A stretch of DNA of 64,000 nucleotides, from NCBI RefSeq assembly GCF_012272855.1, contig NZ_JAAXCQ010000017.1, forward strand, positions 1 to 64,000, read 5' to 3'. The DNA comes from Arenibacter sp. 6A1 (GTDB taxonomy: Bacteria > Bacteroidota > Bacteroidia > Flavobacteriales > Flavobacteriaceae). Position numbers and translations under genes: made by a program. The notes below the pieces were generated by a model. The model saw only the letters and a list, made by a program, of their open reading frames with translations. It was not told the origin of the DNA and searched no databases. Below, one piece after another: positions 12,101 through 20,570 of this stretch; positions within the stretch are counted from its first letter, which is position 1, and every line of letters begins with the position of its first letter.

Positions 12101-14893
12101 GCCGATCAGGTAACGATTACAGGAGTAGGAACTACCGCCGATCCTTTTAAAGTAGAGGACCTATCCATCGTAACGACCAAAATAGCCGATAATGCAGTGA
12201 CGAGTGTAAAGATTGCGGACAATGCCGTAACACCATTAAAGGTAGATGCTTCCATTGCAGGAACAGGCTTGACAAGGTCTGTAACTGGGGTATTATCGGT
12301 AGACGGCACCGCAATCACTGGCGATGGGAATATTACGTCTAACGATCTAACGGTCGGGGGCGATCTAAATGCTTTGCTAGGAGATGTTACCTTGGAGATA
12401 GCCACAGGAGCTGTAGGAACCACAGAGTTGGCGGATGGAGCTGTGACTAGCGCGAAAATTGTGGATAAAGCAATAACCTTATCAAAATTACAAGACGGTA
12501 CTTCCGACGGACAAGTGATGCAATGGGATAATGGAACTTCTTCCTGGACATTAGTAGATTTAGGTTCAGTAACCGTTACGGAAAACGACGGGGTTATCGG
12601 CAATGAAGTGGTAAATGCTACTGACGGAACCTTGGTGCGTTCAGGATCAGGGACAACAGTTAGTCCTTATACCTTAGATGTGTCCGCGGACGGAATTACG
12701 AATGCAGAACTTGCAGACAATGCTGTTCAGACAGAAAACATATTAAACGGAACCATATTGACAGAAGATATGGCCTCTGGAGGTAATGATAAAGTAATGG
12801 TGACGAACGCATCGGGTACAGTGGAATGGATTGATAAAACATTTTTAAATACCGATAACCAACAGATTAATTTAGCGGCCAATACATTAACCTTAAGTAA
12901 CGGAACAGGTGCAGATACTACTGTAGACCTTAGTGGTTATGTAAGTTCTGACAACCAAAACCTTACTAGTGCCACGATCGATGCCAGTAATATATTGACG
13001 ATAGCGATCGAAGACGGAGCTCCTGTAACAGTAAATTTGAGCAGTTTCTTGGACAATACGGATAACCAACAAATAACCGCTTTCTCCTTGGACAACACTA
13101 CGAAAGAGCTAACGCTGACATTGGAAAATGGGGGTACGCAAATTGTAGATTTTACCACTGTATTGGCAGCAGCAGGGACCGATAACCAAAACATTAGCAG
13201 TTCAGTAGTAACGGCCAATGAATCGGTAAATATAGCCTTGGAAAGAGGAGGGAATACTACCATCAATATCCAGGATGCAGACAGTGATCCCACCAATGAG
13301 ATTCAAAACGTTGCTTCAGTTGATGCGTCTGTGACCGTAACCAGAACAGTGAACGATTTTGACCTCTCGGTAAACTTCCCCGCGAACAATGACAATAGTT
13401 CAACCAATGAGCTTCAGGATTTGAGTTTGTCCTCAGATATTTTGACCCTAACCACTCCTGCAACAGTAGGGAACCAGGTCGATCTAAGCAGTTATATGGA
13501 CAACACGGACGAGCAAGACCTAACCTCCGCGACACTTACGGGCACTAGCCTTGAGATTGCAATAGAAAATGGGGCGCCTGTAACGGTGAACCTTGCTAGC
13601 TTGGTCGATGATGCCGACAATGACCCTACCAATGAGATCCAAGATTTAAACTTTACTGGCGATATTCTTACAATTACCAATAATGGTAGCGCAACCGACA
13701 TTGACCTTTCTGGCTATACGAATACGGATACCCAAGACCTATCAATAGATCTAACCGGAAAGATCATTTCCTTAGTTGATGGTGGTTCCGTGACGATCAA
13801 TGCAGACGATGCCGATGCGGATCCAACGAATGAACTGATCACCAGTGCCAATTTAACAGGTACCGATCTTAATATTATTGATGCCGGCGGAACAACGACC
13901 GTAGATCTTTCTTCATTGAACAATAGTGGAACGGATGATCAGGTGATATCCACAACAGGTGCTGCTGGAAACATTAGCATAGAGAATGGGAATACTCTTA
14001 ACTTAAATGTAAACGATGCCGATGCCGATCCAACAAATGAACTGATCACCAGTGCCAATTTAACCGGTACTGACCTTAATATCATTGATGCCGGAGGAAC
14101 AACAACTGTAGATCTTTCTTCATTGAACAATAGTGGAACGGATGACCAAGCATTGAGCTTAGCAGGTACCATACTAACCTTGGAAGATGGAGGTACTGTA
14201 GATCTAATTTCTTTTATGGATAATACGGATACCCAAGACCTATCGATAGATGCAACCGGAAAGATCATCTCATTAGTAGATGGTGGTTCGGTAACGATCA
14301 ATGCAGACGATGCCGACAGTGACCCTACCAATGAGATCCAAGATTTAAACCTTACTGGAGATATTCTTACGATTACCAATAATGGTAGCGCAACAGATAT
14401 TGACTTGTCAGGATATACGAATACTGATAACCAAACCTTAAACATCGCTGGAGATCAATTGAGTATCACTGGTGGAAATACGGTTACGGTTCCTACTGCG
14501 GACGGAACTGAAACAAAAGTGACAGCTGGTAATGATATTAGTGTCACTGGAGATGGAAGCAGTGCAAATCCATATGTTGTTAATAATGTACGGCCAAATA
14601 TATTTTATCCGCCTTCCATTGCGGTGGATGCCTCCTCAACAGGGACAGGAAGAACGATAAATCTATATAACCAATATACGGCCCAGTTTGGCTCCCCCAT
14701 GGTGGCAAGTACCTCAGCACCAGCAGCCATACCAACCTATGCTAATACCGATTTGTATTACTATGTTACTTATTATGATAATACCGTATTTGCAAATGTA
14801 AGTGTAGATGAATTTGGAGTAATGACCTACGATGTTATTGCATCACCAACAGATTATAATTCCCTTATCAACGTTGTTTTTGTAGTAAAATAA
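6194..14893 (+). CDS. Giant secreted tandem-repeat protein (2899 aa)
   Basis: A signal peptide (MDKRILLIIIFLVTG..FSQ) is followed by a short domain with GDIYVNTTTG and FWDGDSW, typical of the head of flavobacterial repeat proteins. Residues 114-984 are 13 tandem units of 67 residues (VENANGTFTYTDEAGNP... / LNADNTHLDYTDEDG...). Residues about 1131-2000 are a second array of 86-residue units (IADQVTITG, KLANDAVT, KLADNAVQTENI), a style also seen in phage tail fibres. The last 650 residues are degenerate beta motifs (DNQ, VDLSSL, DADPTNE), ending in a short unique domain and VVFVVK. The gene is first of an operon with a type B sorting-domain protein and PorP/SprF, so a surface filament or adhesin exported by type IX secretion is inferred. 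No standard sorting domain is seen at its own C terminus. Confidence 0.8.
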   Translation: MDKRILLIIIFLVTGISFSQTTVTLQDQCNCEVLSGTLVATPGATTPGGADIGDIYVNTTTGTIYFWDGDSWELTSSDNQQLQSFSFDATTNLLSLTLENGGSVSVDLGSLRFVETLTTIVENANGTFTYTDEAGNPTIIDITNLETLTTIALNVDNTHLDYTDEDGTTIQVDLTAAVKNLETLTTIVENVNGTFTYTDEAGNPTIIDVTNLETLTTIALNADNTNLDYTDEDGTTIQVDLTAAVKNLETLTTIVENVNGTFTYTDEAGNPTIIDITNLETLTTIALNADNTHLDYTDEDGTTIQVDLTAAVKNLETLTTIVENANGTFTYTDEAGNPTIIDVTNLETLTTIALNADNTNLDYTDEDGTTIQVDLTAAVKNLETLTTIVENVNGTFTYTDEAGNPTIIDITNLETLTTIALNADNTHLDYTDEDGTTIQVDLTAAVKNLETLTTIVENANGTFTYTDEAGNPTIIDVTNLETLTTIALNADNTNLDYTDEDGTTIQVDLTAAVKNLETLTTIVENANGTFTYTDEAGNPTIIDITNLETLTTIALNADNTHLDYTDEDGTTIQVDLTAAVKNLETLTTIVETANGTFTYTDEAGNPTIIDVTNLETLTTIALNADNTHLDYTDEDGTTIQVDLTAAVKNLETLTTIVENANGTFTYTDEAGNPTIIDVTNLETLTTIALNADNTHLDYTDEDGTTIQVDLTAAVKNLETLTTIVENVNGTFTYTDEAGNPTIIDITNLETLTTIALNADNTNLDYTDEDGTTIQVDLTAAVKNLETLTTIVENANGTFTYTDEAGNLTIIDITNLETLTTIALNADNTNLDYTDEDGTTIQVDLTAAVKNLETLTTIVENANGTLTYTDEAGNPTIIDITNLETLTTIALNADNTNLDYTDEDGTTIQVDLTAAVKNLETLTTIVENANGTFTYTDEAGNPTIIDITNLETLTTIALNADNTHLDYTDEDGTTIQVDLTAAVKNLETLTTLVKNNDGTLTFTNESGAPNSINLISTNANNDIVAGSDGGLYLNVASVAMSETITTLTDHGDGTFTYENESGVTTTFDAKRSTVLDNGDGTFSITDDSGNSVTITGNTNTTNTTLTENGTDLILTDSEGNFVSIPLANIAPIADQVTITGVGTTADPFKVEDLSIVTAKLANDAVTNAKMADNAVQTENIVNGTILTEDMASGGNDKVMVTDALGTVEWIDKSSFAAIADQVTITGVGTTADPFKVEDLSIVTAKLANDAVTNAKLADNAVQTENIVNGTILTEDMASGGNDKVMVTDALGTVEWIDKSSFAAIADQVTITGVGTTADPFKVEDLSIVTAKLANDAVTNAKLADNAVQTENIVNGTILTEDMASGGNDKVMVTDALGTVEWIDKSSFAAIADQVTITGVGTTADPFKVEDLSIVTAKLANDAVTNVKLADNAVQTENIVNGTILTEDMASGGNDKVMVTDALGMVEWIDKSSFAAIADQVTITGVGTTADPFKVEDLSIVTAKLANDAVTNAKLADNAVQTENILSGGNDKVLVTDALGTVEWIDKSSFAAIADQVTITGVGTTADPFKVEDLSIITAKLANDAVTSAKIVDKAITLSKLQDGTLDGQVMQWDNGTSSWTLVDLGSVTVTENDGVIGNEVVGATDATLIRSGSGTTVSPYTLDVSADGITNAELADNAVQTENILSGGNDKVLVTDALGTVEWIDKSSFAAIADQVTITGLGTTADPFKVEDLSIVTAKLANDAVTNAKLADNAVQTENILNGTILTEDMASGGNDKVMVTDALGTVEWIDKSSFAAIADQVTITGLGTTADPFKVEDLSIVTAKLANDAVTNAKLADNAVQTENIVNGTILTEDMASGGNDKVMVTDALGMVEWIDKSSFAAIADQVTITGLGTTADPFKVEDLSIVTAKLANDAVTNAKLADNAVQTENIVNGTILTEDMASGGNDKVMVTDALGMVEWIDKSSFAAIADQVTITGVGTTADPFKVEDLSIVTTKIADNAVTSVKIADNAVTPLKVDASIAGTGLTRSVTGVLSVDGTAITGDGNITSNDLTVGGDLNALLGDVTLEIATGAVGTTELADGAVTSAKIVDKAITLSKLQDGTSDGQVMQWDNGTSSWTLVDLGSVTVTENDGVIGNEVVNATDGTLVRSGSGTTVSPYTLDVSADGITNAELADNAVQTENILNGTILTEDMASGGNDKVMVTNASGTVEWIDKTFLNTDNQQINLAANTLTLSNGTGADTTVDLSGYVSSDNQNLTSATIDASNILTIAIEDGAPVTVNLSSFLDNTDNQQITAFSLDNTTKELTLTLENGGTQIVDFTTVLAAAGTDNQNISSSVVTANESVNIALERGGNTTINIQDADSDPTNEIQNVASVDASVTVTRTVNDFDLSVNFPANNDNSSTNELQDLSLSSDILTLTTPATVGNQVDLSSYMDNTDEQDLTSATLTGTSLEIAIENGAPVTVNLASLVDDADNDPTNEIQDLNFTGDILTITNNGSATDIDLSGYTNTDTQDLSIDLTGKIISLVDGGSVTINADDADADPTNELITSANLTGTDLNIIDAGGTTTVDLSSLNNSGTDDQVISTTGAAGNISIENGNTLNLNVNDADADPTNELITSANLTGTDLNIIDAGGTTTVDLSSLNNSGTDDQALSLAGTILTLEDGGTVDLISFMDNTDTQDLSIDATGKIISLVDGGSVTINADDADSDPTNEIQDLNLTGDILTITNNGSATDIDLSGYTNTDNQTLNIAGDQLSITGGNTVTVPTADGTETKVTAGNDISVTGDGSSANPYVVNNVRPNIFYPPSIAVDASSTGTGRTINLYNQYTAQFGSPMVASTSAPAAIPTYANTDLYYYVTYYDNTVFANVSVDEFGVMTYDVIASPTDYNSLINVVFVVK
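6533..9145 (+). repeat. Tandem array, 13 units of 201 bp, in frame
   Basis: Thirteen uninterrupted units of exactly 201 bp each (67 codons) were counted by hand from 6533; a diverged fourteenth start follows at 9146. Each unit has two half-modules of 31 and 36 residues, both beginning ETLTTI. Units differ by few bases. Units 2 to 7 alternate between DVTN/TNLD and DITN/THLD variants, giving a 402-bp higher-order repeat. Confidence 0.95.
9584..12180 (+). repeat. Tandem array of 258-bp units with shortened and expanded copies
   Basis: Units start at IADQVTITG: 9584, 9842, 10100, 10358, 10616, 10844, 11324, 11582, 11840 and a partial one at 12098. The standard unit is 86 codons. The unit at 10616 is 228 bp because ten codons (NGTILTEDMA and flanks) are missing; the unit at 10844 is 480 bp because an extra block (KLQDGT...SADGITNAEL) is inserted. 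The same extra block recurs at about 12440-12715. Confidence 0.9.
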
Positions 14894-14924
14894 ATAGAGG
14901 AATCAACAAACACAGAAGAAAGGT

Positions 14925-16949
14925 TTGAAGACAAACATCATATATAAAATTCTTTTTGTTGCGCTGCTAAGTTCATTACTAGGGGCTAATGGGGCATACG
15001 CACAGTTTTTGCTGCAGGCACCTAATAGCAGTGACGAACATAACTACAAATGGTACGAGGCCACAGATACCAATACTGTTTTGGGAACCGACTTCTTTTA
15101 TGAGGTGACCCAACCAGGTATTTATTTTGCCACCTATGACGGCACACTTTGTGGTGCTAATGCCAGTGGATATTTTATAGTAACCGATTGTAATGCTCCT
15201 AATAATGAGGTAACCCTCGATATCTCATCCAGTGTCGGAGGAGCAGCAACAGTCAGTTGGTCTCCCGCTGTCAGTGGCGATCAATTACGGCCCGTGGTTA
15301 CGGCAACTACTAACGTAGAAAAATATACGGCCACCCTTACCAAAGCAGGCTGCGATACTAACCTGCCCAATTTTACCGTGGTCTGCATGTACCAATCCAG
15401 TGACCTTGTTGATGATGTTATAGTAGTCTATGAAGATGAGTCCGTACTGATCCCTATTTTTGATAATGACCCATATTTACCCGATAATGGGATGCTTACG
15501 GTCTCCAATCCGTTTAATGGCAATATTGGCATTGATGATAATGGAACACCGAATAATCCGACCGATGACCGTGTAACCTTTACGCCAAATCCTAATTTTA
15601 ATGGAAATACTTCCTTTACCTATACCGTTTGTAATGTCCTTGGCGATTGTAGTACGGCTACCGTCGATGTAACTGTTTTGCCAATCGTAGATGCTTTCGA
15701 TGATACGATAGTTACTTGGGAAAACGACCCTGTGAATATTAATATCCTGGCAAACGATAACGATATTCCAGTGACGGGTACAATTGTAACCACAATCCCG
15801 GTAAACGGTACCGTGCTTATAAACGATAACGGGACCCCTAACGACCTTACCGATGACGATTTTACCTATACCCCTAATTTGGATTATGTGGGGCCAGATG
15901 AATTTACCTATACCATATGCGATGCTAATTTAAAGTGTAGCACCGCTAAAGTGCAAGTAATGGTAAATGCCAAGGATGTGGTCGATATCGATAGTGACAA
16001 CGACGGTATTCTGGATAGTTTTGAGGATTTAAATTTAGATGGGGATAACGACCCTTCTACAAATCCGACAGATACCGATGGCGATGGTATTCCCGATTAT
16101 TTGGATATCGATAGTGATAACGATGGTATTCCCGATAATGTAGAAGCACAGACAACATTAGGATATATTCCACCTAGTGGTATAGATGCCAACAATAATG
16201 GGCTGGACGATGCCTATGAACAAGATGGGAATTTAGGACTGTTTCCTATAGATACCGATGGAGATGGTATACCCGACTACCTAGATGACGATAGTGATGA
16301 CGATGGGGTGCCCGATTATATAGAAGGCCACGATCACAACCATGACGGTATTCCAGATGTGGTAATTATTGGCTCCGATAAGGATAATGACGGGCTGGAC
16401 GATGGATATGAGGGGGCTGTTTTAATAGATATAGATGTGAACGACGAAATTAACGATCCGATAAATGATCTTCCCAATACAGACGGCGATGACGAGGTAG
16501 ACTATAGAGATCCTGATGACGATGGAGATGGAATTTTAACCAAGGATGAAGATACCAATGGCGATGGGAATTTTGCCAATGATGATTTTAATGGAAATGG
16601 TATTCCGAATTATTTAGATCCCGACCTGATCGTTTTGGAAGACGAGCTTGAAGTGTTCAACGTAATTACCCCAAATAACGATGGTATACACGATGTGTTG
16701 ACCATAAAGGGGATTGAGAACTATCCAAACAATACTATAAAAATATACAATCGATGGGGCGTTTTGGTATATGGAACCAGAGGGTATGACAATACCTCCA
16801 ATAATTTCGATGGCACCTCAGAAGGAAGGGTAACAGTGGCTAAAGACAACAAATTACCTGTAGGTACCTATTTCTATATACTGAATTACGCCAAGACAGC
16901 CGATGGGAAGATGACTAAGCTTACGGGATATATTTACATAAATAGATAA
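14925..16949 (+). CDS. Secreted protein with cadherin-like and TSP3 repeats and a type IX type B sorting domain
   Basis: The best start is a TTG at 14925, preceded by GAAGAAAGG and giving an immediate signal peptide ([19 protein letters not shown]). The 674 residues contain a small Ig-like N-terminal part, two cadherin-like modules with a vEDe..nIlaNDn pattern (about 165-345), a run of TSP3 calcium repeats ([16 protein letters not shown]; about 350-560), and a C-terminal gliding-motility-type domain ([31 protein letters not shown]). That C-terminal domain is the type B signal for type IX secretion. The gene lies 31 bp after the giant repeat gene and 3 bp before PorP/SprF, so all three are probably co-transcribed and act as one surface system. 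Confidence 0.88.
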   Translation: MKTNIIYKILFVALLSSLLGANGAYAQFLLQAPNSSDEHNYKWYEATDTNTVLGTDFFYEVTQPGIYFATYDGTLCGANASGYFIVTDCNAPNNEVTLDISSSVGGAATVSWSPAVSGDQLRPVVTATTNVEKYTATLTKAGCDTNLPNFTVVCMYQSSDLVDDVIVVYEDESVLIPIFDNDPYLPDNGMLTVSNPFNGNIGIDDNGTPNNPTDDRVTFTPNPNFNGNTSFTYTVCNVLGDCSTATVDVTVLPIVDAFDDTIVTWENDPVNINILANDNDIPVTGTIVTTIPVNGTVLINDNGTPNDLTDDDFTYTPNLDYVGPDEFTYTICDANLKCSTAKVQVMVNAKDVVDIDSDNDGILDSFEDLNLDGDNDPSTNPTDTDGDGIPDYLDIDSDNDGIPDNVEAQTTLGYIPPSGIDANNNGLDDAYEQDGNLGLFPIDTDGDGIPDYLDDDSDDDGVPDYIEGHDHNHDGIPDVVIIGSDKDNDGLDDGYEGAVLIDIDVNDEINDPINDLPNTDGDDEVDYRDPDDDGDGILTKDEDTNGDGNFANDDFNGNGIPNYLDPDLIVLEDELEVFNVITPNNDGIHDVLTIKGIENYPNNTIKIYNRWGVLVYGTRGYDNTSNNFDGTSEGRVTVAKDNKLPVGTYFYILNYAKTADGKMTKLTGYIYINR

Positions 16950-16952
16950 TAA

Positions 16953-17921
16953 ATGCTAAACCTTTTAAAAACCATACCAACCTATAAGCTGTTAACAATC
17001 GGATTGACGGCCGTGGTTCTGTTTCTTGGATTAAAAGTTCAGGCACAGCAAGATTCCCAGTATACTCAGTATATGTATAATACTGTTAGTGTAAATCCAG
17101 GATATGCCGGGTCTCGCGGGCATATGAGTATGGCGGCCCTGCACCGCTCCCAATGGGTGGGCCTCGATGGGGCACCCAAAACCCAAACATTAAATATCCA
17201 TTCCCCAATAGGGTATAGAGGAGTAGGATTGGGGGTTTCTATCGTAAATGATCAGATTGGGCCAACCTCGGAAACCTATTTTGATACGGACTTTTCTTAT
17301 ACTATTTTTACCTCTGCCGAAGGCCGCATAAGTTTTGGACTAAAGGCGAGTGCCCACTTATTGGACATACGCTTTTCGGAACTTAACCAAGATTATAACA
17401 ATCCAGGAGGACAAGATCCCACCCTGCAACAGGATATAAAAAATAAATTCTCGCCCAATATCGGGGCAGGAATATACTACCACACCGAGAGATATTATGC
17501 GGGAATATCGGTGCCAAGGTTTTTGCAGTCGACCCATTTTGATGGGGAAAATCTATCGACGGCAAAGGAACAAATGAATTTTTACCTGATAACAGGTTAT
17601 GTTTTTGATATTAATGAGACCTTAAAATTCAAGCCCACAATATTATCAAAGATAGTGCAAGGGGCACCCTTACAACTAGACCTCTCTGCCAACTTCATGT
17701 ATGACGAAAAGTTTATTATGGGCGCAGGATACCGGTGGAATGCGGCGCTCAGTGCCATGATCGGCTTTCAGGTTTCTAGAGAATTCATGATAGGGATGAG
17801 CTATGATAAGGAAACAACCGCCTTGGGGAGAGCTACTTTTAACGACGGATCTTTCGAAATAATTTTGAGATACGACCTTATTAAACATCTCGGGAATTTA
17901 AAATCACCTCGGTTTTTCTAA
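16953..17921 (+). CDS. Type IX secretion system outer-membrane protein, PorP/SprF family
   Basis: The 322-residue product has a signal peptide (to KVQAQ) and the family's opening pattern: QQDSQYTQYMYN, NPGYAGSRG, LHRSQWVG, and later alternating amphipathic strands of an outer-membrane barrel (GLGVSIVND, GIYYHTERYYAGIS, GAGYRWN, ILRYDL). In the SprB/SprF pair of Flavobacterium johnsoniae, SprF is needed for secretion of its neighbouring large adhesin. By analogy this protein serves the sorting-domain protein 3 bp upstream, and perhaps the giant repeat protein. It is the last gene of the operon. Confidence 0.92.
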   Translation: MLNLLKTIPTYKLLTIGLTAVVLFLGLKVQAQQDSQYTQYMYNTVSVNPGYAGSRGHMSMAALHRSQWVGLDGAPKTQTLNIHSPIGYRGVGLGVSIVNDQIGPTSETYFDTDFSYTIFTSAEGRISFGLKASAHLLDIRFSELNQDYNNPGGQDPTLQQDIKNKFSPNIGAGIYYHTERYYAGISVPRFLQSTHFDGENLSTAKEQMNFYLITGYVFDINETLKFKPTILSKIVQGAPLQLDLSANFMYDEKFIMGAGYRWNAALSAMIGFQVSREFMIGMSYDKETTALGRATFNDGSFEIILRYDLIKHLGNLKSPRFF

Positions 17922-18206
17922 CGCTATTCTTTTTAAAACCTTTATAATACCGCTACACTTCCCGTGAAGGGGAACTGCCATTGTTTTAATGATAATATAG
18001 GGAAATGTTGCCTAGTTTGGCTAGTCTGAGCATCATTCAATGTCAATTCTCAGAAAATAGTATTACTTTCCGAAAAAATGGAATTTCGCTCTAAAAAAAT
18101 GCCCGTGGGCTTGGCTTTAGAGTATAAAATTCTAACATTTTTAGCTGAATTAATATTTATGATAGCCTTAACCCATATAATTGGGGAAAGATTTTATTTT
18201 TACAAA

Positions 18207-18740
18207 ATGGAAGAGGAAAAAGTAATTTTGGTAAATCAATTTGATGAACAAATTGGGGTGATGCCTAAAATGGAAGCCCATGAAAAAGCCTTACTTCATA
18301 GGGCCTTTTCGGTCTTTGTTATGAATGACAAAGGAGAAACAATGGTACAGCAAAGAGCGGCCCATAAATACCATTCCCCCTTGTTATGGGCCAATACATG
18401 TTGCAGCCACCAAAGAGTGGGAGAAAGCAATATTGAAGCAGGAAGAAGAAGGTTGGTTGAGGAAATGGGCTTTGAAGTGCCTTTAAAAGAGGTAGTGTCT
18501 TTTATTTATAAAGCACCTTTCGATAACGGCCTTACAGAACATGAGTACGATCATGTGATGATTGGACATTACAATGGGGAACCCAATATTAACCCAGATG
18601 AAGTAGCCTCCTGGAAATGGATGAAACCCATAGATATCAAGAAAGACATGGAGAAATCTCCAGAAATTTATACAGCCTGGTTTAAAATTATTTTCGAGAA
18701 ATTTTATGACCATATAACTCAGGATAGCACTGCAATATGA
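18207..18740 (+). CDS. idi: Isopentenyl-diphosphate delta-isomerase (type 1)
   Basis: It interconverts isopentenyl and dimethylallyl diphosphate, supplying precursors for carotenoids, quinones and polyprenols. The 177-residue Nudix-fold protein shows NTCCSH with the active-site Cys (about 65-66), the Nudix-like helix RRRLVEEMGFE (about 80-90) and EHEYDHV with the second catalytic Glu. The frame is open back to 18078, but only the ATG at 18207 gives the normal family length (MEEEKVILVNQ); the extra 43 residues would be an unusual hydrophobic stretch. The stop overlaps the next start (ATGA). The carotenoid genes at 57.5-61.2 kb would use its product. Confidence 0.93.
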   Translation: MEEEKVILVNQFDEQIGVMPKMEAHEKALLHRAFSVFVMNDKGETMVQQRAAHKYHSPLLWANTCCSHQRVGESNIEAGRRRLVEEMGFEVPLKEVVSFIYKAPFDNGLTEHEYDHVMIGHYNGEPNINPDEVASWKWMKPIDIKKDMEKSPEIYTAWFKIIFEKFYDHITQDSTAI

Positions 18741-19153
18741 GAGTAAAGGTAAGTAGGAAAGCACATTTTAATGCTGCCCATAGACTGTATAGACCCGATT
18801 GGAGTTTTGAAAAAAATGAGGAGGTTTTTGGCCTGTGCAATAATCCCAATTTTCACGGTCATAACTACGAACTCATTGTGAGTGTTACCGGTAAAATAGA
18901 TCCGGAAACAGGCTTTGTTATAGATATGAAAGTCCTTAAGGATCTTATCAAAACAGAGATCGAAGATTCCTTGGACCATAAAAATCTGAATATAGAAATT
19001 GAAGAATTTAAAACGGTAAACCCTACCGCAGAAAATATAGCAGTTTTTATATGGAACAAGCTTAGACCTTTTATAGCGGCATCAAACGATTTAGAGGTAG
19101 TTTTATACGAAACTCCTAGGAATTTTGTTACCTATACCGGACCCGAAGCATAA
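18737..19153 (+). CDS. queD: 6-pyruvoyl-tetrahydropterin synthase / 6-carboxytetrahydropterin synthase family (QueD-like)
   Basis: The 138-residue protein belongs to the T-fold PTPS/QueD family, which acts on 7,8-dihydroneopterin triphosphate; in bacteria the usual role is the second step of queuosine synthesis. Zinc ligands are visible as H15 (HFNAAH), H40 and H42 (FHGHNY); C34 (FGLCNNP) is the catalytic Cys, and DHKNLN and YETPRNF hold the other family residues. It overlaps idi by 4 bp, so the two are translationally coupled although their pathways differ. A pterin role other than queuosine cannot be excluded from sequence. Confidence 0.85.
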   Translation: MRVKVSRKAHFNAAHRLYRPDWSFEKNEEVFGLCNNPNFHGHNYELIVSVTGKIDPETGFVIDMKVLKDLIKTEIEDSLDHKNLNIEIEEFKTVNPTAENIAVFIWNKLRPFIAASNDLEVVLYETPRNFVTYTGPEA

Positions 19154-19248
19154 TTTTTAAGAAATGAGGTCTAGGTCTATTCCTAATAACATGACCCCAA
19201 AGGGCTACTATCAACACATATATTTATACATTTCTATTTAAATTCAAT

Positions 19249-20217
19249 ATGAAAATACACCCATTAAAATTTAATCCTATACTAAAAGAACGCCTATGGG
19301 GCGGTACTAAATTAAAAGACGTTTTAGGAAAGCCCATCGAAAATGACATTACTGGCGAAAGCTGGGAACTATCGGCAGTAGAAGGCGATGTGTCCGTAGT
19401 GGCCAATGGAGACCTACAAGGAACTTCCTTGCAGAAACTGATCAATGAGTATCCGGAAGAATTATTGGGGAAAAGTGTGTTTGAGCGTTTTGGGAAGGAA
19501 TTTCCAATTCTTATAAAGTTTATCGATGCCAAACAAGACCTTTCTATTCAATTACATCCCAATGATGAACTGGCCAAAAAACGCCATAATTCCTTTGGGA
19601 AAACAGAAATGTGGTACATTATGGATGCCGATAAGGGTGCAGAACTTATCGTAGGCTTTAATAAAGACGTTTCTAAGGAAGAGTATGCCAAAAGTATTGA
19701 GGACGATACGCTCTTAGAGCTGTTAAACTATGAAACGGTAAAAGAAGGAGATACCTTTTTTATCAATACTGGTAAAATTCATGCTATCGGAGCCGGAGTG
19801 CTATTGGCCGAAATTCAGCAGACCTCCGATATTACCTATAGAGTGTTCGATTTTAACCGAAAGGATAAGGACGGTAACCTAAGGGAACTTCATACAGAAT
19901 TAGCCTTGGATGCAGTAGATTACGAAAAGAAGGACGATTTTAAAGTAAAGTACTCCGTAGAAAAAGATACCGTTAACCAAATGGTGGCCTGCCCTTATTT
20001 TAACACCAACTTTTTGGAGCTAACAGAAGATTTGGAATTGGATGTCGCAACGCGAGATTCTTTTACCATATACATGTGTGTAGGGGGAAGCGCAACGGTA
20101 GAGAACGATTTTGGAAGTGCTAAAATTAATAAAGGAGAAACGGTTTTGATCCCTGCAAATTCCAATTTTATTAAATTAATAGCAAGCGGAGCAAAACTTT
20201 TAGAGGTTACAATCTGA
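19249..20217 (+). CDS. manA: Mannose-6-phosphate isomerase, class I (short form)
   Basis: It interconverts mannose 6-phosphate and fructose 6-phosphate with a bound zinc. The 322-residue cupin protein begins with LKERLWGGTKL, followed by GESWELSAVEGD, the metal motif QLHPNDE (about residue 103), KTEMWYIM, and NTGKIHAIGAGVLLAEIQQTSD with the third His. Its length fits the short bacterial type rather than the 390-residue E. coli type. It stands alone after a 95-bp gap and stops just before the promoter of the next small gene. Confidence 0.92.
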   Translation: MKIHPLKFNPILKERLWGGTKLKDVLGKPIENDITGESWELSAVEGDVSVVANGDLQGTSLQKLINEYPEELLGKSVFERFGKEFPILIKFIDAKQDLSIQLHPNDELAKKRHNSFGKTEMWYIMDADKGAELIVGFNKDVSKEEYAKSIEDDTLLELLNYETVKEGDTFFINTGKIHAIGAGVLLAEIQQTSDITYRVFDFNRKDKDGNLRELHTELALDAVDYEKKDDFKVKYSVEKDTVNQMVACPYFNTNFLELTEDLELDVATRDSFTIYMCVGGSATVENDFGSAKINKGETVLIPANSNFIKLIASGAKLLEVTI

Positions 20218-20224
20218 AAATGAT

Positions 20225-20232
20225 TACTTTTG
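20225..20232 (+). promoter_or_regulatory. Bacteroidota -7 promoter element (TACTTTTG)
   Basis: This matches TAnnTTTG and sits 16 bp before the ATG at 20249. No convincing -33 TTTG is seen at the ideal distance. Confidence 0.45.
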
Positions 20233-20248
20233 CATAAAAATATTAGCA

Positions 20249-20518
20249 ATGGCAAGTATAAAGAATTTAAAAAAAGACATCAATTACGTTTTAGGAGATA
20301 TCATTGAAGCTGTTTACCTAGTTGAGGCTTCAGCAAATAAGCAAAACTCTACTGAAGGAAATGCAATTGTAGATGAGGCGATAGCAACCTTTGATGACTT
20401 AATTGAAAAAGTGAACAAGAAAGATGTTGAGAACAGAAAAGCACATCTTAAAGTTGTAAAACAAGAATTAGAGACCAAAGCTGGTTCTTTGATCGAACAA
20501 CTTAATAAAATAGGGTAA
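20249..20518 (+). CDS. Small conserved protein of unknown function (89 aa)
   Basis: The product is acidic and helical, with no signal peptide or membrane segment and no Cys. Residues about 5-50 (INYVLGDIIEAVYLVE) and 55-85 (NRKAHLKVVKQELETKAGSLIEQL) look like two or three amphipathic helices, the second possibly coiled-coil. It has its own promoter-like TACTTTTG and a strong downstream terminator, which argues that it is a real monocistronic gene. I recall similar short proteins as unnamed in flavobacteria, but no function can be given. Confidence 0.75.
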   Translation: MASIKNLKKDINYVLGDIIEAVYLVEASANKQNSTEGNAIVDEAIATFDDLIEKVNKKDVENRKAHLKVVKQELETKAGSLIEQLNKIG

Positions 20519-20540
20519 TCCTAAAATAAAGTCAAAAAAA

Positions 20541-20568
20541 AGCATCCTTTTCAGGATGCTTTTTTTTT
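20541..20568. terminator. Bidirectional rho-independent terminator
   Basis: Perfect stem AGCATCC/GGATGCT with a short TTTTCA loop, followed by eight T; an A-run on the other side also serves the convergent gene at 20571. Confidence 0.9.
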
Positions 20569-20570
20569 GT

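Noticed and set aside
18078-18206. Longer N terminus for the isopentenyl-diphosphate isomerase
   Set aside because: The extra 43 residues are unlike the family and the ATG at 18207 gives the normal length.
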